Assembly (NCBI GenBank): GCA_943330855.2
Contig: CALQJI020000044.1
Coordinates: 1-41,123 of the forward strand
DNA: 41,123 nt
Source: Klebsiella pneumoniae
Lineage (GTDB): Bacteria; Verrucomicrobiota; Verrucomicrobiia; Limisphaerales; SXTU01
Direction of reading: 5' to 3'
In this document: positions 28,207 to 37,462 of the stretch, piece after piece
Layout of the letters: each line of letters starts with the position of its first letter
Position numbering within the stretch: position 1 is the first letter of the stretch
Translations under genes and position numbers: made by a program
The notes under the pieces: generated by a model
Databases searched by the model: none
The model's input: only the letters and a program-made list of their open reading frames with translations
What the model was told of the DNA's origin: nothing

Positions 28207-30549
28207 ATGACTGAACCCGCCATTACCCCCGAGCTGGTCGCCAAGCACAACCTCACGCCAGACGAATACCTGAAGGTGCTCGAAATCCTCGGGCGCACCC
28301 CGAGCTACACCGAGTTGGGCATATTCTCCGTGATGTGGAGCGAGCACTGTTCCTACAAGAACACGCGCCCGGTGCTGAAGACTTTCCCGACCAAGGCCGC
28401 GAACATTCTCGTCGGCGCGGGTGAGGAGAACGCCGGCATCATTGATGTGGGCGACGGCGTGGCCATCGCGTTCAAGATCGAATCCCACAACCACCCCAGC
28501 GCCGTCGAGCCGTTCCAGGGCGCGGCCACGGGCGTGGGCGGAATCATCCGCGACATCTTCACGATGGGCGCACGGCCCGTCGCGGCGCTGAACTCGCTGC
28601 GCTTCGGAGAGCTGTCCAATCCCGAGGTGCGCCGGCTCTTCACCGGCGTGGTCAGCGGCATTTCGCACTACGGAAACTGCTTCGGCATCCCGACCATCGC
28701 GGGCGAGGTCTATTTCGATAAGAGCTATGAAGGCAATCCGCTCGTCAACGCCTTCTGCCTCGGCGTGCTGCGCCACGACCAAATCACGCGCGGCGCAGCG
28801 CACGGCATCGGCAACCCGGTCTTCTACGTTGGCCCCGCGACCGGTCGCGATGGTCTCGCGGGCGCGGCGTTTGCCTCGCAGGACTTGACTGAGGAATCCG
28901 CCGAGCAGCAGCGCGGCGCGGTGCAGGTGGGCGATCCCTTCATGGAGAAGCTCGTCTGCGAGGCGTGCCTCGAACTCCTCGCCACCGGCTGCGTCGCCGG
29001 CATGCAGGACATGGGCGCGGCGGGCTTGACCTGCTCGACGTGCGAGACGGCGGCCCGCGCCGGGACGGGCATCGAAATCGAGTTGGACAAGGTGCCGCAG
29101 CGCGCGCCGAACATGACCAGCTACGAGATCATGTTGTCCGAGTCGCAGGAGCGGATGCTCATCGTCGTCCACAAGGGCCGCGAGGAAGAGGTGAAGAAGA
29201 TTTTCGACAAGTGGGATTTACCGTGGGCCGAGATCGGCGTCGTGACGGACACGGGCCGGATGGTCGTGCGCCACGGCGGCAACGTCGTCGTGGACGTGCC
29301 GGCGAAGAAGCTCACGGACGAAGCGCCGGTTTATCAGCGCGAGTCGAAAGAAGCGGCCTACATGGAAGCGGTGCGGGCCTTCCGCCTCGATGGCATCGCC
29401 GACACGACGGACGCGGCGGGCGACCTCAAGAAGCTCCTCGCCAACCACTCCATCGCCTCGAAGAACTGGGTCTATCGCCAATACGATCACATGGTCCGTG
29501 ACGGCTCCATCGTTTGCCCCGGCAGCGACGCGGCAGTCATCCGCATCAAGGGCGACAGCCTGCCCATCACGAAGGCCGAATATGCGGCAGCGCAGGCTGG
29601 CCAACCCGCTCCCGCCAGTGCGCCAGTGCCCGACAAATACGTCGCCTTCACTTGCGACTGCAACGGGGTTTACGTCTATCTCGACCCTTACGAAGGCGGG
29701 AAGGCCGCTATCACCGAGGCTTGCCGCAACCTCGCGTGTTCCGGGGCCGCCCCGCTCGGTGCGACGGACAACCTCAACTTCGGCAACCCGCACTACCCGG
29801 AGATTTTCTGGCAGCTCAAGGAATCCGTGCGCGGTCTGGCAGAGGGCTGCCGCGCCTTCAACGCGCCTGTCACCGGCGGCAATGTCTCGCTCTATAACCA
29901 GCGCGGGGCGCTCGGTGCAATTGACCCCACGCCCACCGTCGCCGTCGTCGGCCTCATCGAGAAGCCGGAACACATCACCACCTCGTGGTTCAAGGACGCC
30001 GGCGACGCCATCATCCTGCTCGGCGCACCCGTGGACACGGCGGACCCGCTCCAAGGCCTCGGCGGCAGTGCGCTGCTTCAGACGCTGCACGGCAAGAAGA
30101 CCGGCCTCCCGCCGCGCGTGGACTTGGCCGTGGCGCAGACACTGCACTCGACCTTGCTCGGCCTGATTTACACCGGCTCGGTGAAGAGCGCGCATGATTG
30201 CAGCGAAGGCGGCTTGGCCGTGTGCGTTGCGGAGAGCTGCATCACCCAACAGATCGCGCGTGAAACCCCCCGGCTCATCGGTGCGACGGTGGATTTGTCC
30301 ACCTTCAAAGACCCGCGCCTCGACGCACTGCTCTTCGGCGAGACGCAGAGCCGCGTGGTCATCACCTGCCCGCCGCTCGACGCGACCAAGGTCATTGAGC
30401 GCGCCAAGCTCATGGGCGTCCCCGCCGCGCGCATCGGCACCGTGGGCGGCGAAGTGCTCACCTTGAAGACAGCGGGCGGCGAGTGCGCCACACCCGTGAC
30501 CGAGTTGCACGACGCGTGGTGGAATGCCATCGCCCGCGCGATGGCGTGA
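28207..30549 (+). CDS. purL: Phosphoribosylformylglycinamidine synthase, subunit PurL (small type)
   Basis: The synthetase subunit of purine biosynthesis step 4 converts FGAR to FGAM with ATP and ammonia from PurQ. The 780-residue length and [18 protein letters not shown] (active-site His) mark the small PurL type, which needs separate PurS and PurQ. Further motifs are the ATP-site [66 protein letters not shown] sequence near residue 505, and [13 protein letters not shown] 28207 lies in a C-rich leader without a Shine-Dalgarno. purS and purQ are not in the window. The 234 bases downstream hold a palindromic element. Confidence 0.97.
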   Translation: MTEPAITPELVAKHNLTPDEYLKVLEILGRTPSYTELGIFSVMWSEHCSYKNTRPVLKTFPTKAANILVGAGEENAGIIDVGDGVAIAFKIESHNHPSAVEPFQGAATGVGGIIRDIFTMGARPVAALNSLRFGELSNPEVRRLFTGVVSGISHYGNCFGIPTIAGEVYFDKSYEGNPLVNAFCLGVLRHDQITRGAAHGIGNPVFYVGPATGRDGLAGAAFASQDLTEESAEQQRGAVQVGDPFMEKLVCEACLELLATGCVAGMQDMGAAGLTCSTCETAARAGTGIEIELDKVPQRAPNMTSYEIMLSESQERMLIVVHKGREEEVKKIFDKWDLPWAEIGVVTDTGRMVVRHGGNVVVDVPAKKLTDEAPVYQRESKEAAYMEAVRAFRLDGIADTTDAAGDLKKLLANHSIASKNWVYRQYDHMVRDGSIVCPGSDAAVIRIKGDSLPITKAEYAAAQAGQPAPASAPVPDKYVAFTCDCNGVYVYLDPYEGGKAAITEACRNLACSGAAPLGATDNLNFGNPHYPEIFWQLKESVRGLAEGCRAFNAPVTGGNVSLYNQRGALGAIDPTPTVAVVGLIEKPEHITTSWFKDAGDAIILLGAPVDTADPLQGLGGSALLQTLHGKKTGLPPRVDLAVAQTLHSTLLGLIYTGSVKSAHDCSEGGLAVCVAESCITQQIARETPRLIGATVDLSTFKDPRLDALLFGETQSRVVITCPPLDATKVIERAKLMGVPAARIGTVGGEVLTLKTAGGECATPVTELHDAWWNAIARAMA

Positions 30550-30551
30550 GC

Positions 30552-30730
30552 GGAGCGCCGGCTTACCAGCCGGCTTAACGCTTCCGAGCTGTCACCGTGG
30601 TGCGGATGCAGTGGGTTATCCGACAACCAACGTGAACCAGCCCGTGCAGCACGACTCCACCGCCTGCTGCCGCACCGTAGCGGCGCTTTGGTGCGCCTGC
30701 GCAAAGCCGGCTTGTAAGCCCGGGCGCTCC
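30552..30730. repeat. GGAGCGC-type palindromic element, copy 2, with inner hairpins
   Basis: The left end (30552-30576) starts GGAGCGCCGGCTTACC. The right end (30704-30730) is its reverse complement with 24 of 25 bases matching after a 2-base gap. Each end also folds on itself (GCCGGCT-TACC-AGCCGGC on the left), the same outer-arm plus inner-hairpin design as the GTAGTCGCA family. The centre, about 127 bases, holds GCGCTTTG/CAAAGC hairpin halves but no ORF I trust. It fills the gap between purL and the hydrolase gene. Confidence 0.75.
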
Positions 30731-30782
30731 ACCGCAAAAGACTTTGCGTGGGCGGCGCATTTGTAATCGTCTGTCCATCCGC

Positions 30783-32843
30783 ATGAAAAAATCGCTCTGC
30801 CTAGCCGCGCTATTTGCGCTCACATTTTCCGCCCTTGCCGACGGCCCGGCTGACAACAAGTTCGATGGCGTCCGCCGGGTGCCGCCGGAGGGAATTCAAA
30901 TCGCCCCCGCTGCCCGCATGGAACTTCAGGCCGGAGCCGACGCGCTCGCGAAGGACATCGAGGCGCTGCGCAATTCGCTGAAGGGCAAGGCCGCGCTGCT
31001 CGACCTCCTGCCTGACGTGCAGATTTACCACAAGGCCGTGGACTGGGCGCTGCGGCACGATGAGTTCTACACGACGAACGAGGTCGCCACCGCGCGCGAC
31101 CTGCTCAAGCGCGGCGGCGAACGCGCACAGTCGCTCCGCGAGGGCAAGGCCCCGTGGCTCGCGCAGACCGGCCTCGTGGTGCGCGCGTATCAGTCGAAGA
31201 TTGACGGCTCGATCCAACCCTATGGCCTCGTCGTTCCGCCGAACTTCGCGCCCGGCGGCGCGCCGCTGCGCTTGGACTTCTGGGCGCATGGCCGCGGCGA
31301 GAAGCTCACGGAGATGTCCTTCGTGGACGGGCGGCAAAAGTCCCCCGGCCAGTTCGTCCCGCCCGGCGCGCTCGTGCTGCATCTCTACGGCCGCTACTGC
31401 AACGCGAACAAGCTCGCCGGCGAGGTGGACCTGTTCGAGGCGCTGGCGCACGCGAAAAAGTATTACCCGGTGGACGACCGCCGGTTGGTGGTGCGCGGCT
31501 TTTCGATGGGTGGCGCGGCAGCGTGGCAGTTCGCGGCACATTATCCCGGCATGTGGGCGGCGGCGGCTCCCGGCGCTGGCTTCAGCGAGACGCCGGACTT
31601 CCTGAGAGTTTTCCAGAAGGAGGACCTCAAGCCCACGTGGTTCGAGCGCAAGCTCTGGCACATGTATGACTGCACGGACTACGCGGCGAACTTCTTCAAC
31701 CTCCCCACCGTGGCCTACAGCGGCGAGGCGGATTCGCAGAAGCAGGCCGCCGACATCATGGCCAAGGCCATCGCCGCCGAAGGTATGCAGCTCACGCACA
31801 TCATCGGGCCGGACAAGACGGGGCACAGTTACCACAAGGATTCACTGGTTGAAATCAACCGTCGCGTGGACGCCATCGTCGCGCTGGGCAAGAACCCCGT
31901 GCCCGAGCAGGTGCGCTTCACGACGTGGACGTTGCGCTACAACCAATCGCACTGGGTCACCGTGGACGGCCTGGAGCAGCATTGGGAACGCGCCCGGGTG
32001 GACGCAGACATTGACGGTGAGAACGACTCCATCAAGGTGACGACCAAGAATGTTTCCGCGCTGACGCTGGCGATGCCCTCGGGCGGCTATCCATTCCCGC
32101 TGAACAAACAGACCAAGGTTGTCCTCGACGGCACGAAGTTCGACGCGCCGCTGGCGGAGACGGACCGCTCGTGGAAGGTGAGTTTCTGGAGGGAAGGCAA
32201 GCGCTGGAACATGACGGTGTCCGCGCAGGACGGGGTGGTTAAAAAAGCGGTCAAGGCTGACCTGGGCCCGCGTAAGGTCCACGGCCTGCAAGGCCCGATT
32301 GACGACGCGTTCCTCGATAGCTTCCTCATGGTCCGTCCCACTGGTCAACCGCTCAACGAGCGCGTCGGCAAGTGGGCCACGAACGAGATGGCGCACGCCA
32401 TCGAGCATTGGCGGCGGCAGTTCCGCGGCGACGCACGCGTGAAGGACGACAGCGCCATCACGGACGCGGACATCGCCGCGCACAATCTCGTGCTGTGGGG
32501 TGACGCGGAGAGTAACAAGCTCCTGGCCCGCGTGCTCGCAAGTCTTCCGTTGCGCTGGGACAAGGAAAGCGTGCGCATCGGTGGCCGGTCCTTCTCCGCC
32601 GCCGGGCACGTGCCCGTTCTGATTTACCCCAACCCGCTCAACCCGAAGAAATACATCGTCATCAACAGCGGCTTCACCTTCCGCGAATACGACTACCTGA
32701 ACAACGCGCGCCAGGTGCCCAAGCTGCCGGATTTCGCGGTGATTGACCTGAGCCTGCCGGTCGGATCGCGTTTTCCCGGCGGCATCGCCACGGCGGGCTT
32801 CTTCGGCGAGCGCTGGGAAACCTTGGCCGACGTGCCGAAGTGA
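30783..32843 (+). CDS. Secreted alpha/beta hydrolase, prolyl-oligopeptidase/esterase-like
   Basis: The 686-residue protein has a signal peptide (MKKSLCLAALFALTFSALADG), so it acts in the periplasm or outside. The catalytic domain is about residues 115-360: LRLDFWAHGRGEKLTEM, the nucleophile elbow GFSMGGAAAWQFA (Ser241), AAAAPGAGFSETPDF, the Asp-bearing strand VAYSGEADSQKQAAD, and the His in GHSYHKDSL (His348). The last 330 residues are a beta-rich part of unknown function with KYIVINSGFTFREYDYLN. It belongs to a large-family hydrolase type frequent in Planctomycetes and Verrucomicrobia; substrate unknown, perhaps esterified polysaccharides or peptides. ATG 30783 is set by the signal peptide. 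Confidence 0.85.
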   Translation: MKKSLCLAALFALTFSALADGPADNKFDGVRRVPPEGIQIAPAARMELQAGADALAKDIEALRNSLKGKAALLDLLPDVQIYHKAVDWALRHDEFYTTNEVATARDLLKRGGERAQSLREGKAPWLAQTGLVVRAYQSKIDGSIQPYGLVVPPNFAPGGAPLRLDFWAHGRGEKLTEMSFVDGRQKSPGQFVPPGALVLHLYGRYCNANKLAGEVDLFEALAHAKKYYPVDDRRLVVRGFSMGGAAAWQFAAHYPGMWAAAAPGAGFSETPDFLRVFQKEDLKPTWFERKLWHMYDCTDYAANFFNLPTVAYSGEADSQKQAADIMAKAIAAEGMQLTHIIGPDKTGHSYHKDSLVEINRRVDAIVALGKNPVPEQVRFTTWTLRYNQSHWVTVDGLEQHWERARVDADIDGENDSIKVTTKNVSALTLAMPSGGYPFPLNKQTKVVLDGTKFDAPLAETDRSWKVSFWREGKRWNMTVSAQDGVVKKAVKADLGPRKVHGLQGPIDDAFLDSFLMVRPTGQPLNERVGKWATNEMAHAIEHWRRQFRGDARVKDDSAITDADIAAHNLVLWGDAESNKLLARVLASLPLRWDKESVRIGGRSFSAAGHVPVLIYPNPLNPKKYIVINSGFTFREYDYLNNARQVPKLPDFAVIDLSLPVGSRFPGGIATAGFFGERWETLADVPK

Positions 32844-32894
32844 GCAGAGGGTGTCCAAGAAGCCCTCACCGCATCCACACGCCGGAAATGAGGC

Positions 32895-32921
32895 TTGACG
32901 GTCATTTTAGCCCCTCATAGG
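32895..32921 (+). promoter_or_regulatory. Possible promoter of the nusA operon
   Basis: TTGACG (32895-32900) is a good -35. CATAGG (32916-32921) after 15 bases is only a weak -10, and the spacing is short. If it is real, the transcript would include the hairpin and T-run at 32980-33006 in its leader. Low confidence. Confidence 0.3.
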
Positions 32922-32979
32922 TTGGGTCGCGGTTAAGTTGCCGCGCGGTCAACGAAGTAGCTGGTTCGCCAGCGTGTGA

Positions 32980-33006
32980 AGTCGGAATTTTTTCCGGCTT
33001 TTTTTT
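32980..33006 (+). terminator. Intrinsic-terminator-like hairpin 32 bases before nusA
   Basis: AGTCGGAA (32980-32987) pairs with TTCCGGCT (32992-32999) through one G-U, giving an 8-bp stem and a TTTT loop. Eight T follow (32999-33006). It either ends transcription of the hydrolase gene (137 bases upstream) or, if the operon promoter lies at 32895, acts as an attenuator in the nusA leader. Confidence 0.8.
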
Positions 33007-33038
33007 GCCCCTGAATGGGCACAGGCACGGCTCGAATT

Positions 33039-34310
33039 ATGAACGCTGATTTTCTAGCCATATTGGATTATTGGGAACGCGAAAAGGGCATCAGCAAAGA
33101 TGTCCTCGTCGGCGCCGTGCAGGAGGCGCTCGTCTCCGCCGCGAAGAAAGCCGTCGGCCCGGCCCGCGAGCTGCGCTGCCTCATTGACCCCAAGACCGGA
33201 GACATCAGAGCCTTCGCCAAGCTCATCGTCACGGACAAAGTCATCTCCAAGCACGACCAGATTTCCCTCACCGAGGCGCGCAGAAAGAAGGCGGACTCGC
33301 AGATCGGCGAGGAACTGGAGGTCGAAGTCACGCCCACCGGCTTCGGGCGTATCGCAGCTCAATACGCTAAGCAGGCGCTTCTCAGCCAGGTCCGCCGCGC
33401 GGAAAAGGCGATCATCTTCGAGGAATTTAAGGACCGCGTGGGTGACCTCGTCAGCGGCACGGTGCGGCGCTTCGAACGCTCGGACGTCATCATGGACTTG
33501 GGCCGCTACGAGGCTTTGCTACCGAACCGCGAGCGCGTCCCGACCGAGGAGTATCAGATCGGCGAGCGCATCCGCTGCTTCGTCAAAGCCGTCGAAAACG
33601 GCCCGCACGGCCCGGAAATCATCCTCAGCCGCGCCGCGCCAGAGTTCGTCCTGAAGCTCTTCAAACTGGAGGTTTCCGAGATTTCGAACGGCACAGTCGA
33701 GGTCAAGGGCTGCGCCCGTGAACCCGGTTTCCGCACCAAGCTCGCCGTTTTCAGTCGCGATCCGAAGGTGGACCCGGTGGGCGCGTGTGTCGGGCTCCGT
33801 GGGCAGCGCGTGAAGAACATCGTCCGCGAGCTCAACAACGAGAAGATGGACATCATCAAGTGGGACCCGAGCATCAAGATCTACATTACCAACGCGCTCG
33901 CGCCCGCCGTCCTGAAATCCGTCACGGTGGATGAGGCCAATCACGCGCTGAAAATCCTCGTGGATGAGAGCCAGCTTTCCCTCGCCATCGGCAAGCGCGG
34001 TCAGAACGCCCGCCTCGCCTCCCGCCTCACTGGCTGGGCGGTAAACATTGACGCTGAGGCCGTCGCCAGCCTCGGTATCGAGAACAAGATTCAGCACGCG
34101 ATTGACGCATTTGCCTCCGTGCCCGGCGTGAGCCGCGAGATGGCCGAAGCACTGGTGAACACCGGATTCCACGCGCTCGAAGACGTCGTGACGCAGGCGG
34201 AGGAAGCCGATTTGAAAGAAATTCCCTCGATTGGCGAACACGCCGGCGAGGTCTTGGCCGCCATCAAGGAAGCGGCCAAGTTGGGTTCACTGGCCGGTGC
34301 CCTTGCGTAG
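33039..34310 (+). CDS. nusA: Transcription termination/antitermination factor NusA
   Basis: The 423-residue RNA-polymerase-binding protein modulates pausing, termination and antitermination. The domains in order are the N-terminal domain (MNADFLAILDYWEREKGISK), an S1 RNA-binding domain (about residues 135-200; GDLVSGTVRRFERSDVIMDLG), KH1 and KH2 (DPVGACVGLRGQRVKNIVRE, and LSLAIGKRGQNARLASRLTG) and one C-terminal helix-hairpin-helix/AR-like repeat (VPGVSREMAEALVNTGFHAL). E. coli NusA (495 residues) has two AR repeats; here only one. ATG 33039 is set by the family N terminus. It heads the nusA-infB-rbfA-nrnA-truB-vanZ-ribF cluster. rimP, usually first in such operons, and ylxR are absent. Confidence 0.97.
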   Translation: MNADFLAILDYWEREKGISKDVLVGAVQEALVSAAKKAVGPARELRCLIDPKTGDIRAFAKLIVTDKVISKHDQISLTEARRKKADSQIGEELEVEVTPTGFGRIAAQYAKQALLSQVRRAEKAIIFEEFKDRVGDLVSGTVRRFERSDVIMDLGRYEALLPNRERVPTEEYQIGERIRCFVKAVENGPHGPEIILSRAAPEFVLKLFKLEVSEISNGTVEVKGCAREPGFRTKLAVFSRDPKVDPVGACVGLRGQRVKNIVRELNNEKMDIIKWDPSIKIYITNALAPAVLKSVTVDEANHALKILVDESQLSLAIGKRGQNARLASRLTGWAVNIDAEAVASLGIENKIQHAIDAFASVPGVSREMAEALVNTGFHALEDVVTQAEEADLKEIPSIGEHAGEVLAAIKEAAKLGSLAGALA

Positions 34311-34323
34311 TTTGATTTTTTGA

Positions 34324-34363
34324 GCGCGCCCGCGAGGTTCACCTCACGGGCGCGCAAGTTTTT
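34324..34363 (+). terminator. Strong hairpin with T-run between nusA and infB
   Basis: A 14-bp stem with one C-A mismatch (GCGCGCCCGCGAGG at 34324-34337 with CCTCACGGGCGCGC at 34342-34355) closes a 4-base loop. It is followed by AAG and five T, and the infB ATG begins at the next base. As drawn it is a terminator inside the operon and also occupies the ribosome-binding region of infB. Confidence 0.85.
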
Positions 34364-36931
34364 ATGCCCGTTCGCATTTACGATATCGCCAAGAGGCTCG
34401 GCATCGAGAGCAAGCAGGTGCTCGCCATCGCCAAAGAGCTGGGCATCAAGGAAGCCAAGGTCCCGTCCAGCTCCCTCGACAAGATTACCGCCGAGTTCCT
34501 CGAGGAAAAGCTCGGCCCACTGAAGCCCGCCGAGCCCGCGCCGGTCATCGAGGCCCCGGCCCCCGTCGTCCTCATCACCGCCCCAGAACCGGAACCGCCG
34601 TCGCCCGAACCCGAGGCTGCGCAGCCCGTCGTTGAAATTACTGCGCCCGCGCCCGCGCCCGCGCCCGCGCCGGCAGAGCCAACCCCAGTTTCAGTTGCTT
34701 ACGCCGCACCGTTACCGGAAGCCCAGCCGGCTCCGGTGGCCACACCGGCACCGCCCGCACCGCCAACCGCACCTGCGCCAGTGCCTGTTCCGGTGGCTGC
34801 GCCTGCGTCGCCGATCGTTCCGCCGCCGCCTGTTGAGCCGCCCAAACCGACTACCGGCCAGTTGGTTGGCCGTGTGGACCTTTCCAAATTCAACCAACGC
34901 CGCCCCGAGCCTGCGCGCGGTGCCCCCGCCGGCCCGCCGCAAGGTGTCCGCCCCGGTGGCCCGCCCCATAGTGCCCGGCCCGGCGACAATCGTGGCTTCC
35001 AAGGCAACCGCCCCGGCGACAACCGCGGCAGTTTCCAAGGTGGCCGCCCCGGCTACGGCCAACAGCAGCGCGGCCCCGCCACCCCCCCGCCCCCGCCCAG
35101 GCCCGTTGACCCGCGCTCCGCCCTTCCAGCCAGCGCACAGGTCATCATGATGAAGCCGCCCATCGTCGTCCGCGACCTCGCGGAGCAGATGAAGCGCAAG
35201 CCTTTCCAACTCATCGCCGACCTGATGCAGATGGGCATCTTCGCCAACGTCAATCAAGCCGTTGACGAACCCGTCGCCATCAAGCTCTGCGCCAAGCACG
35301 GCTTCAAGTTCGAGGTCGAGAAGCGTGCCAAGGGCGAAGGCACCGTCCACGCCGTTCCCAAGAAAAAGGAAGCCGACATCGTTGATGACAAGCCCGAGGA
35401 CCTGAAGCCCCGGCCCCCCGTCGTCACCATCATGGGCCACGTGGACCACGGCAAAACCTCGCTCCTCGACGTCATCCGCAAGGCCAACGTCGCCGCTGGC
35501 GAATCTGGCGGCATCACCCAGCACATTGGCGCTTACACCATCACCGTCCCGCACCCGGAGAAGAAGGGTGAGCAGGCGCAAATCACCTTCCTCGACACCC
35601 CCGGCCACGCCGCCTTCTCCGCCATGCGCGCCCGCGGCGCGAACGTCACCGACCTCGTCGTCCTCGTCGTCGCGGCCAACGACGGCGTCATGCCACAGAC
35701 CCTCGAAGCCCTCGCGCACGCCCTCGCCGCGAAAGTGCCCATCCTCGTCGCCGTCAACAAGTGCGACCATCCCAACGCGAACCCGCTCAGGGTCCGTCAG
35801 CAACTTCAGGAAAAGGGCCTCATGTCCGACGAATGGGGCGGCACAACGCTCTACGTGGACTGCTCCGCGATCACTAAGCAAGGCATCGACAAGCTGCTGG
35901 AGATGATCGTCTTCCAGACCGACCTGCAGGAACTCAAGGCCAACCCCGACCGCATGGCCAAGGGCAACGTCATCGAGTCCGGCCTCCAAGCCGGCGGCCC
36001 CACCGCCACCGTCCTCGTCCGCAAAGGCACGCTCAAGGTTGGCGACGTCATTCTGTGCGGCCGCCACTACGGCCGCGTCCGAGCCCTCATCAACGAAGAA
36101 GGCGAACGCCTCAAGGTCGCCACCCCGTCCGTCGCCGTGCGCGTGCTCGGCCTCAACGGCGTGCCCGAGGCCGGCCTCGAATTCGTCGTCGTCGATAACG
36201 AACGCGCCGCCCGCGACATTGCCGAGGAACGTGCCTTGGCTGAAAAGGCCGCCGATGCCGAAGACCGCCGCCCGCGCGTCACCTTGGAGAACCTCTTCGC
36301 CAAGATTGCCGAGAACCAGCAACTCACCCTCAAGGTCGTCGTCAAGGCGGACACCCAAGGTTCCGTCGAGGCCATCGTCGAGGCGCTCAGGAAGATCGAG
36401 ACCAACAAGGTCGCGCTCGACATCGTCCACTACGCCGTCGGCACCGTCACCGAGTCCGACGTGGACCTCGCCGGCGCTTCCAAGTGCGTCATCCTCGGTT
36501 TCCACACGCGCATCGACTCCGGCACCAACGAGAAGGCCAAACAGTTCGCCGTCCAGATCAAGCTCTACGCCATCATCTACGAACTCATTGATGAGGTGAA
36601 GGAAGCCATGGCTGGCCTGCTCCCGCCTACCCTCAAGGATGTCGTCGTCGGCAGCGCCGAGGTCCGGCAAATCTTCGAACTGTCCAAGGGCGGTGCCGTC
36701 GCCGGCTGTTCCGTCACCCTCGGTCGCATCGTCAAGGGCAAGGTCCGCGTCATGCGGAAGAAGAACCTCCTCTACGAAGGCGTCACCCTCTCGCTGCGCC
36801 GCTTCCAGGACGAGGTCAACGAAGTCCGCTCCGGCCTCGAGTGCGGTATCCGCATCGACGGCTTCAACGAGTTCCAACTCGGTGACGCCATCGAGTGCTA
36901 CTCCGTCGAGAAGCTCAAGCAGGCGCTGTGA
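34364..36931 (+). CDS. infB: Translation initiation factor IF-2
   Basis: The 855-residue GTPase positions initiator tRNA on the 30S subunit. It begins with an IF2 N-terminal module ([20 protein letters not shown]). A long linker (about residues 50-265) is Pro/Ala-rich ([13 protein letters not shown]) then Gly/Arg/Gln-rich (residues 205-236: [29 protein letters not shown]). The G domain follows with GHVDHGKT (residues 358-365), [20 protein letters not shown] and the G4 motif NKCD in place of the common NKID or NKMD. Domains II-IV are intact ([39 protein letters not shown]). It has no Shine-Dalgarno; its start abuts the hairpin and T-run described above. Second gene of the operon. Confidence 0.97.
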   Translation: MPVRIYDIAKRLGIESKQVLAIAKELGIKEAKVPSSSLDKITAEFLEEKLGPLKPAEPAPVIEAPAPVVLITAPEPEPPSPEPEAAQPVVEITAPAPAPAPAPAEPTPVSVAYAAPLPEAQPAPVATPAPPAPPTAPAPVPVPVAAPASPIVPPPPVEPPKPTTGQLVGRVDLSKFNQRRPEPARGAPAGPPQGVRPGGPPHSARPGDNRGFQGNRPGDNRGSFQGGRPGYGQQQRGPATPPPPPRPVDPRSALPASAQVIMMKPPIVVRDLAEQMKRKPFQLIADLMQMGIFANVNQAVDEPVAIKLCAKHGFKFEVEKRAKGEGTVHAVPKKKEADIVDDKPEDLKPRPPVVTIMGHVDHGKTSLLDVIRKANVAAGESGGITQHIGAYTITVPHPEKKGEQAQITFLDTPGHAAFSAMRARGANVTDLVVLVVAANDGVMPQTLEALAHALAAKVPILVAVNKCDHPNANPLRVRQQLQEKGLMSDEWGGTTLYVDCSAITKQGIDKLLEMIVFQTDLQELKANPDRMAKGNVIESGLQAGGPTATVLVRKGTLKVGDVILCGRHYGRVRALINEEGERLKVATPSVAVRVLGLNGVPEAGLEFVVVDNERAARDIAEERALAEKAADAEDRRPRVTLENLFAKIAENQQLTLKVVVKADTQGSVEAIVEALRKIETNKVALDIVHYAVGTVTESDVDLAGASKCVILGFHTRIDSGTNEKAKQFAVQIKLYAIIYELIDEVKEAMAGLLPPTLKDVVVGSAEVRQIFELSKGGAVAGCSVTLGRIVKGKVRVMRKKNLLYEGVTLSLRRFQDEVNEVRSGLECGIRIDGFNEFQLGDAIECYSVEKLKQAL

Positions 36932-36949
36932 TTTCCGCCACCGATGGCA

Positions 36950-37020
36950 CACCGATGAACACGGATGCAAACCGTGTCGGCAGCGAGCGCCAGCCGCGTT
37001 TCTATCTGTGTTCATCTGTG
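36950..37020. repeat. Inverted-repeat element (GATGAACAC core) between infB and rbfA
   Basis: CACCGATGAACACGGAT (36950-36966) and ATCTGTGTTCATCTGTG (37004-37020) are reverse complements at 15 of 17 positions. The 37-base centre is GC-rich. The element fills most of the 107-base gap inside the translation operon and ends 18 bases before the rbfA start. Confidence 0.75.
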
Positions 37021-37038
37021 GCTAAAAGTTAGTTCCCC

Positions 37039-37398
37039 ATGACAGTCCGACTCGAACGCGTCCGGGAGATGCTCAAACGCACTCTCGGCGAAATCATCCG
37101 CCGTGACTTCCCGCCCGGCGGTGACAACGGCCTCATCACCGTCTCCGATGTGACCGTCACGCCTGACTTGAAGGAAGCGGACGTTTACATCGGCGTCGTG
37201 GGCAAGGCCGAGGCCAAGAAGCGTGCGATGAACCAGCTCAACGGCAACCGCGGCCAAATCCAATTCGAGCTAGGCCGCTCCATCATCCTGCGCTTCACCC
37301 CGAAGATTCAGTTCCACCTCGATGAAAGCGTCGAGCGCGGCAACCGCATCCTTTCCATCCTCGACGAGTTGGAGAAACAGGATCCGCCGAAGCAATGA
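37039..37398 (+). CDS. rbfA: 30S ribosome-binding factor A
   Basis: The 119-residue KH-fold protein binds the 30S subunit and helps mature the 5' end of 16S rRNA. Visible are the N-terminal RLERVREMLKRTLGEIIRRDF, the VTPDLKEADVYIGVVG strand region and RSIILRFTPKIQFHLDESVERGNRI at the C-terminal side, where Asp and Glu precede the conserved RG. The length is typical. It lies between infB (after a palindromic element) and nrnA, in the classic infB-rbfA order. The leader AGTTAGTTCCCC has no clear Shine-Dalgarno. Confidence 0.95.
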   Translation: MTVRLERVREMLKRTLGEIIRRDFPPGGDNGLITVSDVTVTPDLKEADVYIGVVGKAEAKKRAMNQLNGNRGQIQFELGRSIILRFTPKIQFHLDESVERGNRILSILDELEKQDPPKQ

Positions 37399-37462
37399 AC
37401 CCACCTCAGCAAGCACCGTTTCCTTTCGCCCTGCTGACTCCTACCTTCTGACCTCCGCCCCC

